Assembly (NCBI GenBank): GCA_965602805.1
Contig: CBFCZK010000003.1
Span: forward strand, 62,001-126,000
DNA: 64,000 nucleotides
Direction of reading: 5' to 3'
From: Thiomicrorhabdus sp965602805
GTDB lineage: Bacteria; Pseudomonadota; Gammaproteobacteria; Thiomicrospirales; Thiomicrospiraceae
Below, in pieces: positions 18,606 to 26,537 of the stretch (positions are counted from its first letter, which is position 1; each line of letters begins with the position of its first letter). Under the pieces are notes generated by a model. The model saw only the letters and a list, made by a program, of their open reading frames with translations. It ran no database searches and was not told the DNA's origin. Position numbers and translations under genes: made by a program.

Positions 18606-18617
18606 ACCAGGCCTGGT
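18606..18617. repeat. Copy of the repeated palindrome (ACCAGGCCTGGT)
   Basis: Exact 12-base core. It sits about 35 bases beyond the YeeE terminator. Confidence 0.9.
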
Positions 18618-18650
18618 GGAATATAGCGCTACTTAAATACAGGCAATAAA

Positions 18651-18673
18651 AAAGGGCGTATAACACGCCCTTT
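18651..18673 (-). terminator. Intrinsic terminator after the YeeE/YedE gene
   Basis: AAAGGGCGT and ACGCCCTTT pair around a five-base loop. On the minus strand a T-run follows. It lies about 20 bases past the YeeE stop. Confidence 0.8.
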
Positions 18674-18694
18674 AAACAAAAAACCATAATCAGT

Positions 18695-19789
18695 CTACTG
18701 CAGCCTGGCCTCTAGCTTTATTCCTGCAAAGGCGCCTAACGTAATGCTAAACAAAGCCAAAAACGAGCCTAATGCCAAGGTCGAAATACCTGTCAGACCA
18801 TGACCTACTGAACAACCCATCGCCAAAACACTACCAATTCCAACCAAAACTGCCCCCAAAACACTCAGCAGAACATCTCTCCGCGAAGAAAAGCCCAGTT
18901 CCGTTTTAAATTCTTTGCGTATCACACTTGAGAGGAATGCGCCTACAGGCAAACCAATCACGGCAACCACGCCAAAGGTGATCACCGACAAGCTGCCAAT
19001 ATTGAAAGCGGCATAGACTGTATCTGCCATCGGTGCAGCAAAACTATAAGATTGTGTGCCAAGCCCTAATGGCGGTGAATCCATAAATTCAGCTTCCTCA
19101 ATTAAAGCTTGCCCCATTTCAGCTCCCGTAATGTAAAAACCTGCAGTAACCGCTAAACCGACCACTAAAGCACTCAAAACATATCTTGGTTGACGAAATT
19201 GTGGATTTTTCAGAGCAAAATATAGAATCGGTAAAGATATGATAAGTGCAATAATTAATCGATTGCTTGCTAAATCGCTATTAAAACTTGAAAACAATGC
19301 CCCCAAATCCTGACTGCCAATCTCACTAAAGCTGACAGAGAATGGCGTCACGATTGGCATAAAGACATCAGCATAAACCGAGGTCTTAGTCATGATATAG
19401 GCCGTTATTGCCATAACCAATACCAGCAATACCGCCTTAAAACTCCCTTGACCGACTCTCACTAGATTTCGCATGCCGCATCCCGCAGATAAAACCATAC
19501 CGAATCCGAAAATCAATCCTCCAAGAATATAACGTCCATAGGCAAACTCTGCAGATCGATAGTTAGGCTTGGTACCCGTTAAATCTACCCACTGGAAAAA
19601 TTCAATCAAAGCCACACCAATGATGGCAACCGCAATTGCTGCCAAATACGTCCATAAACGATGAGCCCCCTGTTTAGAGAGAGTTTCTCTCAGCCCGCCT
19701 ACAGGACAAAATTGACTGGTTTGCGCCACCGCTCCAAAAACCATCGACAACACAAACACCAACAATAAATACGTTACTAAAGCATCCAT
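18695..19789 (-). CDS. YeeE/YedE family sulfur-compound transporter
   Basis: The 364-residue protein has about ten membrane helices in two repeated halves. It carries the conserved cysteines of the YeeE/YedE family: CPVGGLRE near residue 28, SAGCGMRN near 104 and AMGCSVGHGLTG near 329. Family members such as TsuA carry thiosulfate across the inner membrane. Uptake of thiosulfate or another sulfur compound is the likely role. The gene is 21 bases downstream of the MFS gene on the same strand, in a unit that shares a divergent operator with a persulfide dioxygenase, which supports a role in sulfur metabolism. Confidence 0.88.
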   Translation of the reverse strand: MDALVTYLLLVFVLSMVFGAVAQTSQFCPVGGLRETLSKQGAHRLWTYLAAIAVAIIGVALIEFFQWVDLTGTKPNYRSAEFAYGRYILGGLIFGFGMVLSAGCGMRNLVRVGQGSFKAVLLVLVMAITAYIMTKTSVYADVFMPIVTPFSVSFSEIGSQDLGALFSSFNSDLASNRLIIALIISLPILYFALKNPQFRQPRYVLSALVVGLAVTAGFYITGAEMGQALIEEAEFMDSPPLGLGTQSYSFAAPMADTVYAAFNIGSLSVITFGVVAVIGLPVGAFLSSVIRKEFKTELGFSSRRDVLLSVLGAVLVGIGSVLAMGCSVGHGLTGISTLALGSFLALFSITLGAFAGIKLEARLQ

Positions 19790-19810
19790 TTAAATCTCCT
19801 TTGAATTATT

Positions 19811-21100
19811 TTATGCTTTTTTAGGCAGAATAATCTGCACCCACAAACCCGACAATAACATGGCTCCGCCAACAAACCAGAAAGGCGAGACTAGGTCTTG
19901 AGACCACTGTGCCATAACCCCCATAATCAAGGCCCCAAACGCATACCCGGAATCTCTCCAAAAGCGATAAATACCGATTAAACTTGCACGGTGTTTAGCG
20001 GGTGCAAAATCACCCACTGCAGCCCCCAGATTAGGGTAAAGCATGGCCATACCCACACCTATAAACGCGGCTTCCAAACTCCATAAAAAGACTTCATTGG
20101 TCAATGGAATGGCTAACACCCCCAAACCACAAAACCACATTCCCCAAACGATTAAACCTTTGCGACCAATCTTATCCGATAGAGGTCCGGTCACTAACTG
20201 GCTTGCGCCCCACACCACACCATAAATCGCAATAATAGCACCCGCTTCAATCAGCGTTAGACCTTGCTGTAAGAAATAAATCGGTAAAAACACCCAAACA
20301 ATCGCATCGGTAAACTTTTCTACCAGGCCAGCCTGATTAAGGGCAACCAAATTTTTATCGTCTAGGGTCGCCGTTTTAAATAACTGCCCCAGACTTTGAT
20401 GTTCACTCGTTTGACCAGCTGCAAGCGCATTTTGATGATGCAATTCCGCCCATGGCAAGGTTTCTATAATGGTAAATTTTGCCAATACCAGTCCCGTCAG
20501 TATGACCACTAAACTGAAGATAAACAAACCTTCTTTCGCCCCCAATAGTTCGACTAAATAAGCCGTCACCAGCCCCGCTATACCCACTGCCGCATAACCT
20601 GAAAATTCATTTACGCCGTTCACAAAGCCTTTTTGCGTCGACTGAGCCAAATCCAGTTTACTATTTAATGCCATTGACCAACACAAACCTTGGTTAAACC
20701 CCAATAGGATGGTCGCAAAAATAATCCAGTTCCAACTTTGCGCATAGAGCAAAATGAATGGGATGGGTAAGGCCACTAACCACCCCCAAAGCAGCACTGT
20801 TTTCCGGCCATAATTCTCACTTAGTTTGCCGGCAAACAAATTCATAATGGCTTTGACAACTCCAAACACAACCACAAAAGAGGCCAGTAGAAAAAATGCC
20901 TGATCTGCCAACCCAAATTCAGTTTCTGCCAGGCCTGGTACGACAACTCTTGTCATCCCAATCGTTAGACCCACCAGAAAAATTTGAATCAAATGTAAAC
21001 TAAATTGGTGTTTATTAGCCGAGATACCATGCTCAATATGCGTTTCAAGCGTATTGAAAGCTTGTGTTACTGGCTCAATCATTTTTTTATACTCCGACAT
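19811..21100 (-). CDS. MFS transporter of the sulfur module
   Basis: The 429-residue protein has 12 predicted helices and MFS motif A variants (GKLSENYGRKTVLLWG near residues 93-108 and GPLSDKIGRKGLIVWG near 303-318). Substrate unknown. An AAGGAGG ribosome site precedes the ATG at 21098-21100. Its promoter (-35 TTGAAT inside the operator at 21152-21175, -10 TACAAT, 17-base spacer) is divergent from the persulfide dioxygenase gene, so sulfide or persulfide may control it. A copy of the repeated palindrome core lies in the coding sequence at 20929-20938. Confidence 0.85.
   Translation of the reverse strand: MSEYKKMIEPVTQAFNTLETHIEHGISANKHQFSLHLIQIFLVGLTIGMTRVVVPGLAETEFGLADQAFFLLASFVVVFGVVKAIMNLFAGKLSENYGRKTVLLWGWLVALPIPFILLYAQSWNWIIFATILLGFNQGLCWSMALNSKLDLAQSTQKGFVNGVNEFSGYAAVGIAGLVTAYLVELLGAKEGLFIFSLVVILTGLVLAKFTIIETLPWAELHHQNALAAGQTSEHQSLGQLFKTATLDDKNLVALNQAGLVEKFTDAIVWVFLPIYFLQQGLTLIEAGAIIAIYGVVWGASQLVTGPLSDKIGRKGLIVWGMWFCGLGVLAIPLTNEVFLWSLEAAFIGVGMAMLYPNLGAAVGDFAPAKHRASLIGIYRFWRDSGYAFGALIMGVMAQWSQDLVSPFWFVGGAMLLSGLWVQIILPKKA
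20929..20938. repeat. Intragenic copy of the repeated palindrome core (CCAGGCCTGG)
   Basis: The core lies inside the MFS gene, where it encodes P-G-L. Ten bases are symmetric and GTA follows. Confidence 0.8.
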
Positions 21101-21130
21101 GCATCCCTACCTCCTTAAAAAATTTGTTGC

Positions 21131-21159
21131 ATTGTAACAGGCGCTACTTTAACATTCAA
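21131..21159 (-). promoter_or_regulatory. Promoter of the MFS-YeeE operon
   Basis: On the minus strand TTGAAT (complement of 21154-21159) and TACAAT (complement of 21131-21136) are 17 bases apart. The -35 overlaps the left arm of the operator, so a bound ArsR-type repressor would exclude RNA polymerase. Confidence 0.65.
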
Positions 21160-21175
21160 TTGTTCAATTGAATGT
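21152..21175. promoter_or_regulatory. Palindromic operator of the sulfur module
   Basis: ACATTCAATTG, two bases, CAATTGAATGT: perfect 11-base arms. It lies between the divergent MFS and persulfide dioxygenase genes. The same ATTCAAT...ATTGAAT half-sites recur at 21986-22007 just before the ArsR-rhodanese gene, so that protein is the likely binder. Confidence 0.85.
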
Positions 21176-21226
21176 ACTATTGTTTTAGTAGCACGAGATT
21201 CACATTACTTAAATTTGGAGAGCATT

Positions 21227-21958
21227 ATGTTTTTAATTCAGCGAGAAGTCCCTTCTGACCCATCATCAATTAGTTATTTTATGGGTTGCGCAGGTCAAGG
21301 AAAAAGCATCGCCATCGATGTTCATAAAGAAGATGTGAATTGGTTTATAGAGCAAGCGGCTCAAAAAGGCGTAAACATAGACTACGTCATTGACACCCAC
21401 ATTCACGCTGATCATATTTCGGGTGCTATGGCACTTGCAAAACGTAGTGGCGCTGCCTATATGCTGCATGAATCAGCAACCCCTGATTTTGCCTTTACCC
21501 CCCTTAAGGAGGGCGAAAAACTTACAGCCGGCAATGTCGGTGTTGAAGTGTTTCACACCCCAGGGCACACTATGGATTCAATCTGCCTATTAGTCACTGA
21601 CTTTTCACGCGGACCTTTACCGTGGTTTTTGATTTCGCAACATACACTTTTTGTCGGCAGCGTGGGTCGACCTGACCTAAGAGGTAGAGAAAGAGAAATG
21701 GCTGGTCATCTTTATGACTCAATTCATAGTAAGATCCTTACATTACCTGATCACATTGAAATACTGCCTGGGGCTAAAGCCGGGAGTGTGTGCGGGGTAG
21801 GTCTTTCAGCAAAACCCAGCTCCACCATTGGTTACGAAAAAGCCACCAATGCCTCATTGAAGTTAACAAAAGATGCCTTTATTGAAAAGGTGCTTGAGGA
21901 TTTACCGCCCTTTCCCGACAAGATGAATGACATCATTAACGCCAATATCTCTGGATAA
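21227..21958 (+). CDS. Persulfide dioxygenase-like metallo-beta-lactamase protein (ETHE1 type)
   Basis: The 243-residue protein has the metal-binding motif THIHADHISG at about residues 55-64 and GHTMDSI near 112, as in ETHE1/Blh persulfide dioxygenases, which oxidise glutathione persulfide to sulfite. The C-terminal VGSVGRPDL block is also typical. A TTG at 21215 is in frame, but the ATG at 21227 sits six bases after GGAGAG and fits the family start. It is first in an operon with the ArsR-rhodanese regulator and a methyltransferase. Confidence 0.9.
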   Translation: MFLIQREVPSDPSSISYFMGCAGQGKSIAIDVHKEDVNWFIEQAAQKGVNIDYVIDTHIHADHISGAMALAKRSGAAYMLHESATPDFAFTPLKEGEKLTAGNVGVEVFHTPGHTMDSICLLVTDFSRGPLPWFLISQHTLFVGSVGRPDLRGREREMAGHLYDSIHSKILTLPDHIEILPGAKAGSVCGVGLSAKPSSTIGYEKATNASLKLTKDAFIEKVLEDLPPFPDKMNDIINANISG

Positions 21959-21985
21959 ATTGAATTTGGCAAGCCCATGGCATAT

Positions 21986-22007
21986 CATTCAATCAAACAA
22001 TTGAATG
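21986..22007. promoter_or_regulatory. Second operator, upstream of the ArsR-rhodanese gene
   Basis: CATTCAAT, six bases, ATTGAATG: perfect 8-base arms with the same half-site as the operator at 21152-21175. It lies in the 59-base gap just upstream of the regulator start, so autoregulation is likely. Confidence 0.8.
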
Positions 22008-22017
22008 CGGAATGATA

Positions 22018-22683
22018 ATGTCTGAAATCAAAAAGCAACTTTTTGAACAACTTGCCCTCATCACTCAAAGCTTAGCCTCGCCCCAGAGAATCGAATTACT
22101 CGATTATCTAGCACAGGCTGAGCGCAGTGTGGATGAACTTAGCCAGTTAACAGGTCTGAGCACAGCAAACACCTCAAGACACCTACAAGTCCTAAAACAA
22201 AACGGTCTGGTTTTAATGAGAAAACGGGGTAAAAGTCGGCTCTACAAAATTGCCGGAGATGATGTTGTTCAACTCATTAGCTGCTTAAGAAAAACGGCTG
22301 AAAATCATTTGGCGGAAGTAAACCGCCTAAAACAAAACATCCTGCCAAGCCATATCGACAAAGAGGCTATTTCCAGTACAGAACTACTTGCCAAAATGAA
22401 TAATGGTGAGATTTTATTGTTGGATGTCAGACCCCCTAAAGAGTTTGAGCAAGGTCACATCAAGGGCGCCGTCAATATTTCACCAGAATCAATCGCACAC
22501 AAAATAACCGACATTCCACATGACAAAACCATTGTTGCCTACTGTAGAGGCCCATATTGCGCATACTCATACCAGATGGTGGAATCTTTACGTCATGAAG
22601 GCGTTGAAGCTCTCAGGTTAGAAGAAGGCTTTCCGGAGTGGAAAGCCGCGGGATTACCTTTTGAAGTTAACCCAGTTATTTAA
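22018..22683 (+). CDS. ArsR-family regulator fused to a rhodanese domain
   Basis: The 221-residue protein has an N-terminal ArsR winged helix (SLASPQRIELLDYL, VDELSQLTGLSTANTSRHLQVLKQNGLV, about residues 14-75). A rhodanese domain follows (about 120-215), with its active-site cysteine in the loop CRGPYC near residue 176. The fusion suggests direct sensing of persulfide or another sulfane sulfur. A second cysteine at LISCLRK lies in the DNA-binding part. Start chosen at ATG 22018, with GGA six bases before; an ATG at 22012 is also possible. It probably binds the two palindromic operators here. Confidence 0.88.
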   Translation: MSEIKKQLFEQLALITQSLASPQRIELLDYLAQAERSVDELSQLTGLSTANTSRHLQVLKQNGLVLMRKRGKSRLYKIAGDDVVQLISCLRKTAENHLAEVNRLKQNILPSHIDKEAISSTELLAKMNNGEILLLDVRPPKEFEQGHIKGAVNISPESIAHKITDIPHDKTIVAYCRGPYCAYSYQMVESLRHEGVEALRLEEGFPEWKAAGLPFEVNPVI

Positions 22684-22707
22684 TCCAAATCAAAAGGAAT
22701 TGGTAAT

Positions 22708-23283
22708 TTGAAGGTTAGACAAAGTAGCATGCCGGACAGTGATTATTGGAACAGTTTCTTTGATGCGCCATGCATCATTGAAAAGCTATTTAGCACAACC
22801 CTACCTGGCAATACCGTTGAATTCGGTTGTGGTTATGGAACTTTTACCATTCCTGCTAGTTTACACACTCAGCAAACTCTATATGCTTTCGATATCGAAT
22901 CCTCTGCCGTACAATCTGTCACAGAATTGGCGCATCAACAACACATCACGAACATTCAACTACAGCAACAAGATTTTATACAAGATGGTACAGGCTTAGC
23001 AGACGAATCAGTGACTCATATCATGATCTATAATCTTCTCCACCTTGAAAACCCTGGTGCACTTTTACAGCAAGCTTATCAACTGTTAAAACCCAAGGGG
23101 GCATTGTCCATAATGCACTGGAGAAGTGATATTGAGACCCCTAGAGGGCCTTCTTTAGAGATTAGGCCAACACCTGTGCAATGCCAAAACTGGCTAAAAA
23201 CGACAGGATTCCATTCAATCCAAAAAATCGATATTGAGGACTATGCCCCCTATCACTTTAGCTATATTGCAATAAAAACCTAA
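22708..23283 (+). CDS. Class I SAM-dependent methyltransferase
   Basis: The 191-residue protein has the SAM-binding motif VEFGCGYGTF near residues 38-47 and a FDIESSAV motif II region. The substrate is unknown. It starts with TTG, about ten bases after AGGA; an ATG at 22729 is the alternative. It is the third gene of the persulfide dioxygenase operon, 24 bases after the regulator, so a sulfur-linked role such as thiol or sulfide methylation is possible but unproven. A terminator follows at 23289-23312. Confidence 0.75.
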   Translation: MKVRQSSMPDSDYWNSFFDAPCIIEKLFSTTLPGNTVEFGCGYGTFTIPASLHTQQTLYAFDIESSAVQSVTELAHQQHITNIQLQQQDFIQDGTGLADESVTHIMIYNLLHLENPGALLQQAYQLLKPKGALSIMHWRSDIETPRGPSLEIRPTPVQCQNWLKTTGFHSIQKIDIEDYAPYHFSYIAIKT

Positions 23284-23288
23284 AACAA

Positions 23289-23312
23289 AAAAGCCCCATT
23301 TAAGGGGCTTTT
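23289..23312. terminator. Terminator between methyltransferase and ssb
   Basis: AAAAGCCCC and GGGGCTTTT pair around ATTTAA, six bases after the methyltransferase stop. The A/T flanks allow it to work for both converging genes (ssb on the minus strand ends at 23360). Confidence 0.85.
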
Positions 23313-23359
23313 AGATATATTATGCGCAATGTATTCATTACACTTACAGGAAGTGTAAA

Positions 23360-23977
23360 TTAAAAAGGAACATCGTCATCATCAAAATCATTCGGCGCAT
23401 AAGCTGGTGCACGCTGTTGTTGCGCTGGTTGCTGCTGACCACCTTGAAAAGCCTGTCCAGCATTCGGATTTTGACCCTGAGGCTGTTGGAAATTATTTTG
23501 CTGAGGACGTCCTTGTTGTCCCCCCATTGGCGCAGCTGCTTGCTGTCCCATAGGTTTTCCTTGACCACCTTGTGGCGCTTGATTAAATCCACCACCTTTG
23601 CTTTGGTCAAACGAAGTGTCCCCACGCTGGCCGCCGCCACCTAACATTTGCATTTGGCCGTCAAAACCACTGATGACAACTTCCGTGGTGTAACGATCCT
23701 GACCATTCTGATCTTGCCACTTACGTGTTTGCAATTTACCTTCAAGGTAAACCTGAGAGCCTTTTTTAAGATACTGCCCTGCAATCTCAGCAATCTTGCC
23801 AAACATTGAGACTCGGTGCCATTCCGTTTTTTGTTGCTTCTGACCGGTGCTCTTGTCATTCCACTCTTCACTGGTGGCAACACTTAGGTTGGCAATGGCA
23901 TTGCCATTGGCTGCATATTTCACTTCTGGATCTGCCCCAAGAGTTCCAACAAGAATTACTTTATTCACCCCTCTCAT
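23360..23977 (-). CDS. ssb: Single-stranded DNA-binding protein
   Basis: The 205-residue protein has the OB-fold N-terminus (MRGVNKVILVGTLGADPEV, EWHRVSMFGKIAEIA) through about residue 112. A long glycine/glutamine/proline-rich linker follows, and the acidic tip DFDDDDVPF binds partner proteins. In gammaproteobacteria ssb often lies near uvrA, and in Pseudomonas an MFS gene lies between them. Here the island at 24-40 kb separates ssb from an MFS gene and uvrA, so its original upstream region is probably displaced. Confidence 0.97.
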   Translation of the reverse strand: MRGVNKVILVGTLGADPEVKYAANGNAIANLSVATSEEWNDKSTGQKQQKTEWHRVSMFGKIAEIAGQYLKKGSQVYLEGKLQTRKWQDQNGQDRYTTEVVISGFDGQMQMLGGGGQRGDTSFDQSKGGGFNQAPQGGQGKPMGQQAAAPMGGQQGRPQQNNFQQPQGQNPNAGQAFQGGQQQPAQQQRAPAYAPNDFDDDDVPF

Positions 23978-23984
23978 ACTATAC
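23962..23984 (-). other. Candidate left end of the mobile island
   Basis: On the minus strand TATAGT, eight bases, GGTGAATAA spans the ssb start codon. The same pattern with the same spacing occurs on the plus strand at 40109-40131, at the other edge of the island. Both read outward and both are preceded by AAAAG. This is a candidate terminal inverted repeat or recombination site. Confidence 0.45.
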
Positions 23985-24072
23985 TTTTCCTTTTATTTCT
24001 TTAACTTCAATAAGTTACTTGTTAATTTTAATTAATTATACTATACAACCTGTTTTACACAAAGTAATTAAG

Positions 24073-24699
24073 CTATTTCACAGAAGAAATATCCGTAAAA
24101 GTATAGTAAGAAATATTTTTTCTTAAATTATCTAACTCTGTTTTTAAAGATTGCATAATATCAGTACCACGGTATTTTAACTCTACGTTTTCCACCTGTT
24201 TTTTAGCTTTTTTATAAGCATCTGATTCTTTCGGCAATCTATCCAACAATAACATGTTCGTGATAAATAGTTCTAATTCAAATCTTCTAAGAACATTCTC
24301 TTCACTCCCACTCATTCTTTTTAATCTTCTTATCTCAGCTTCTTGCTCAAGAATTGTATCAACTAAAACAGCAAGTCTATTTTCCTGTTGTAAAGAGAGG
24401 TCTTCAAGCTCATTTTTTTCTTCTTGTAAAAGTGCAAGTTCTCCTTCCCCGCCTTTTATTTTAACCCCTGCATCTGTTTGTGCGTTCGAGATATCAATCT
24501 TAAGGTCTTTGTATGCAAATTGTCCGTCTGAACCTTTTTTGTGCAATGTAGTTTTGCCAACGGGCTTCCCATTATCAAAATAAGCACCCTCAATCACCTC
24601 TTCAACAGAAAACTTATTGCCCTGCTTTATAAGATTATTAAGGGAACTACGCATAGCCTTTTCAAATTTACCCATTTTTCTAAGCTTACCGCTCTCCAC
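24073..24699 (-). CDS. Small coiled-coil protein of the recombinase trio (GmtX/TnpC-like)
   Basis: The 208-residue protein has an N-terminal region reminiscent of small recombinase-partner proteins (KFEKAMRSSLNNLIKQGNKFSVEEVIEGA, then KTTLHKKG). A long coiled coil follows at about residues 85-135 (GEGELALLQEEKNELEDLS, QENRLAVLVDTILEQ). It starts with GTG; an ATG eight codons in is possible. It is the third gene of an operon after two recombinase-like genes, 19 bases downstream. This order resembles TnpC in Tn554 and GmtX in Gamma-Mobile-Trio islands. The match is by architecture, not by alignment. Confidence 0.65.
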   Translation of the reverse strand: MESGKLRKMGKFEKAMRSSLNNLIKQGNKFSVEEVIEGAYFDNGKPVGKTTLHKKGSDGQFAYKDLKIDISNAQTDAGVKIKGGEGELALLQEEKNELEDLSLQQENRLAVLVDTILEQEAEIRRLKRMSGSEENVLRRFELELFITNMLLLDRLPKESDAYKKAKKQVENVELKYRGTDIMQSLKTELDNLRKNISYYTFTDISSVK

Positions 24700-24718
24700 G
24701 TTATAAAGTGTCCTTTTC

Positions 24719-26524
24719 TTAAAAAGAATTTATGACTTCCAGCGCTATTGACATACTTTTTTTTGAGGCTTCTTTAAGCTCGATTATATGAGTGTTTTGG
24801 TAAACTTTTTCATGAGCTTTATACCTTCTTAACCAGTAGGATTTTCTATTATCAACCATTCCAAAATTAAAACAACCAGAACAAGTTTCATCACTGCGCT
24901 TGGCATAATCCGGCTTAAATCCATCACCACAAGCCGCTCTAGGAGCCCTGCTTGGACTCATAATACAAAAACCATCTTGAGCAGGCACAACTATCATCCC
25001 TTTACTAATTAACTTTTCAGTTAAAACTTCAGCTTTTCGCAGCCCAACAACATTAATAGAGCCTCTAATTAATCGCTTATACTTTTCAATAGCTCTTCCA
25101 AACTTTCCATAGATTTTTTTATTTCCAAGTAGAGCATTTTTCAAAATCTCTTGAGTCAGCTGTTTCAATTCATCGGAAATAAACTCCCAAAGAGCCTCAT
25201 CTTCAACATATACCTTAGTCATCTCTTCGCCATTATGAAAAAGCAAATCCGATAAGTATTCCAAATCTCCAATTTCAAAACGCCAAGCCCACATTAGGGC
25301 AAAAAACCTCCTAAACATATGAGGACGCAACGTTCCTTTGGTAAACCCTGCATCTTCAGAAAATTTGTCTAACAATCTATAAAGAGGCGTTTCCGTTAAC
25401 TCAACATATTTTTTCCTTCCACTATTTGAAAATCCATCACTGTGAATTAAACGTAAAAACAAATACTTAGACCCATACTTTTTCCTCATAGGCTCAGATA
25501 AAGAAATAGCAACACGAACAGCATCTTTAACTTGTTTAATAGATTTTCGGTTTGTTTTTTTCCCTGATGATGTTCTAGCTGTTTTATAAACCCTACCAGT
25601 CAATATATCTGTACCATCATCTAATAGCTTCTTAGCATCATCAAAAGTAAGATGAGCCATTTCATGCTTCCGCATTGCAGAAAGAGAAAGGAGAATTATT
25701 ATCGATGAGGCATATACAACCTCAACGCTTAGATTAAATTCCTTAAGACCTTCACCAAATTTATTTTTAAAATCTTTAAAAAGCCTATTTCTTGCTGTTG
25801 CCCTTTTCACTCCAGCTAGACCTTCCAAAGACCTTCTTTTCTCAACGAGCCATTCATACTTGAATAAAACACACTCAGAATCATCAATAACTCTCAAAGC
25901 ATGATTCAGCAATGCTAATCCATCTTGAGGGTACAAAGTTTTAGTATGCCCATTTGCATAACCGATTCTTGTTGCAGCCTTCTGAATACTATTAGTTACT
26001 TCAGGATATGGATCAAAGATTAACCCCTCTCCCAAAATTGGTTGATACTGGAAAAACAATCTGACCACTCTCAAGTACTCTGAAACCAAACTTTTAGATA
26101 GATGCTTAGTTTTCAAAAAGGACTCATAAGCATCTATATCTGAAATGGAAAGTTCATTCGGGCTTAAAATGCATCGATCTAGACTAAAGAATGAAATAAC
26201 CGATTTTACATTTTGAGCGTAATTCTTCTTACTGGATGCTGAGAGTGTCTTCTGATCAAAATAGGCCACACAAAACCTTTTTCCAAAGCCCTTCCATACT
26301 TCCCAAGCAACTTGCTTAGAGTGATCATCGATATCAAAAATTGGCTTCCAGTGCATTACAGTTTTACAATCAGCTTCGGCCTCTTTTTGCTTCTCAAACA
26401 CCCAAGTATCTTCTCCTGGATCGGCCCCAACTAACCACGAAACTTTGAAATTAAGTTCACGACTAACTTTCTCTAAATGTAGAGCTACCTCTAACAAATC
26501 AAGTTTTTCGTTTTCGGTCTTCAA
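24719..26524 (-). CDS. Large tyrosine recombinase of the trio, with Cys-rich C-terminus
   Basis: The protein of about 601 residues shows a tyrosine recombinase catalytic set: an arginine in LSLSAMRKHEMAHL, RPHMFRRFF for the His-x-x-Arg box, and LFHNGEEMTKVYV for the late histidine and nucleophilic tyrosine. After the tyrosine, about 150 residues contain a cysteine cluster (CIMSPS, AACGDG, ETCSGCFNFG), possibly a zinc site. I chose TTG at 26522-26524, nine bases after AGGAGA. The frame opens upstream and overlaps the preceding gene. It may correspond to GmtZ in a Gamma-Mobile-Trio or TnpB in Tn554. Confidence 0.75.
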   Translation of the reverse strand: MKTENEKLDLLEVALHLEKVSRELNFKVSWLVGADPGEDTWVFEKQKEAEADCKTVMHWKPIFDIDDHSKQVAWEVWKGFGKRFCVAYFDQKTLSASSKKNYAQNVKSVISFFSLDRCILSPNELSISDIDAYESFLKTKHLSKSLVSEYLRVVRLFFQYQPILGEGLIFDPYPEVTNSIQKAATRIGYANGHTKTLYPQDGLALLNHALRVIDDSECVLFKYEWLVEKRRSLEGLAGVKRATARNRLFKDFKNKFGEGLKEFNLSVEVVYASSIIILLSLSAMRKHEMAHLTFDDAKKLLDDGTDILTGRVYKTARTSSGKKTNRKSIKQVKDAVRVAISLSEPMRKKYGSKYLFLRLIHSDGFSNSGRKKYVELTETPLYRLLDKFSEDAGFTKGTLRPHMFRRFFALMWAWRFEIGDLEYLSDLLFHNGEEMTKVYVEDEALWEFISDELKQLTQEILKNALLGNKKIYGKFGRAIEKYKRLIRGSINVVGLRKAEVLTEKLISKGMIVVPAQDGFCIMSPSRAPRAACGDGFKPDYAKRSDETCSGCFNFGMVDNRKSYWLRRYKAHEKVYQNTHIIELKEASKKSMSIALEVINSF

Positions 26525-26537
26525 AGTACCACTTCTC

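Larger units (their letters stand above)
18302..18694. other. Intergenic region with palindrome copy and terminator
   Basis: This 393-base gap lies between the GOGAT-like gene start and the YeeE gene end. It contains a perfect core copy, ACCAGGCCTGGT, at 18606-18617 and the terminator at 18651-18673. The promoter of the GOGAT-like gene should lie near 18310-18450. No ORF is convincing. Confidence 0.65.

Noticed and set aside
23401..23640. Repeats or frames in the ssb linker as separate genes
   Set aside because: The low-complexity glutamine/glycine/proline linker of SSB explains both.
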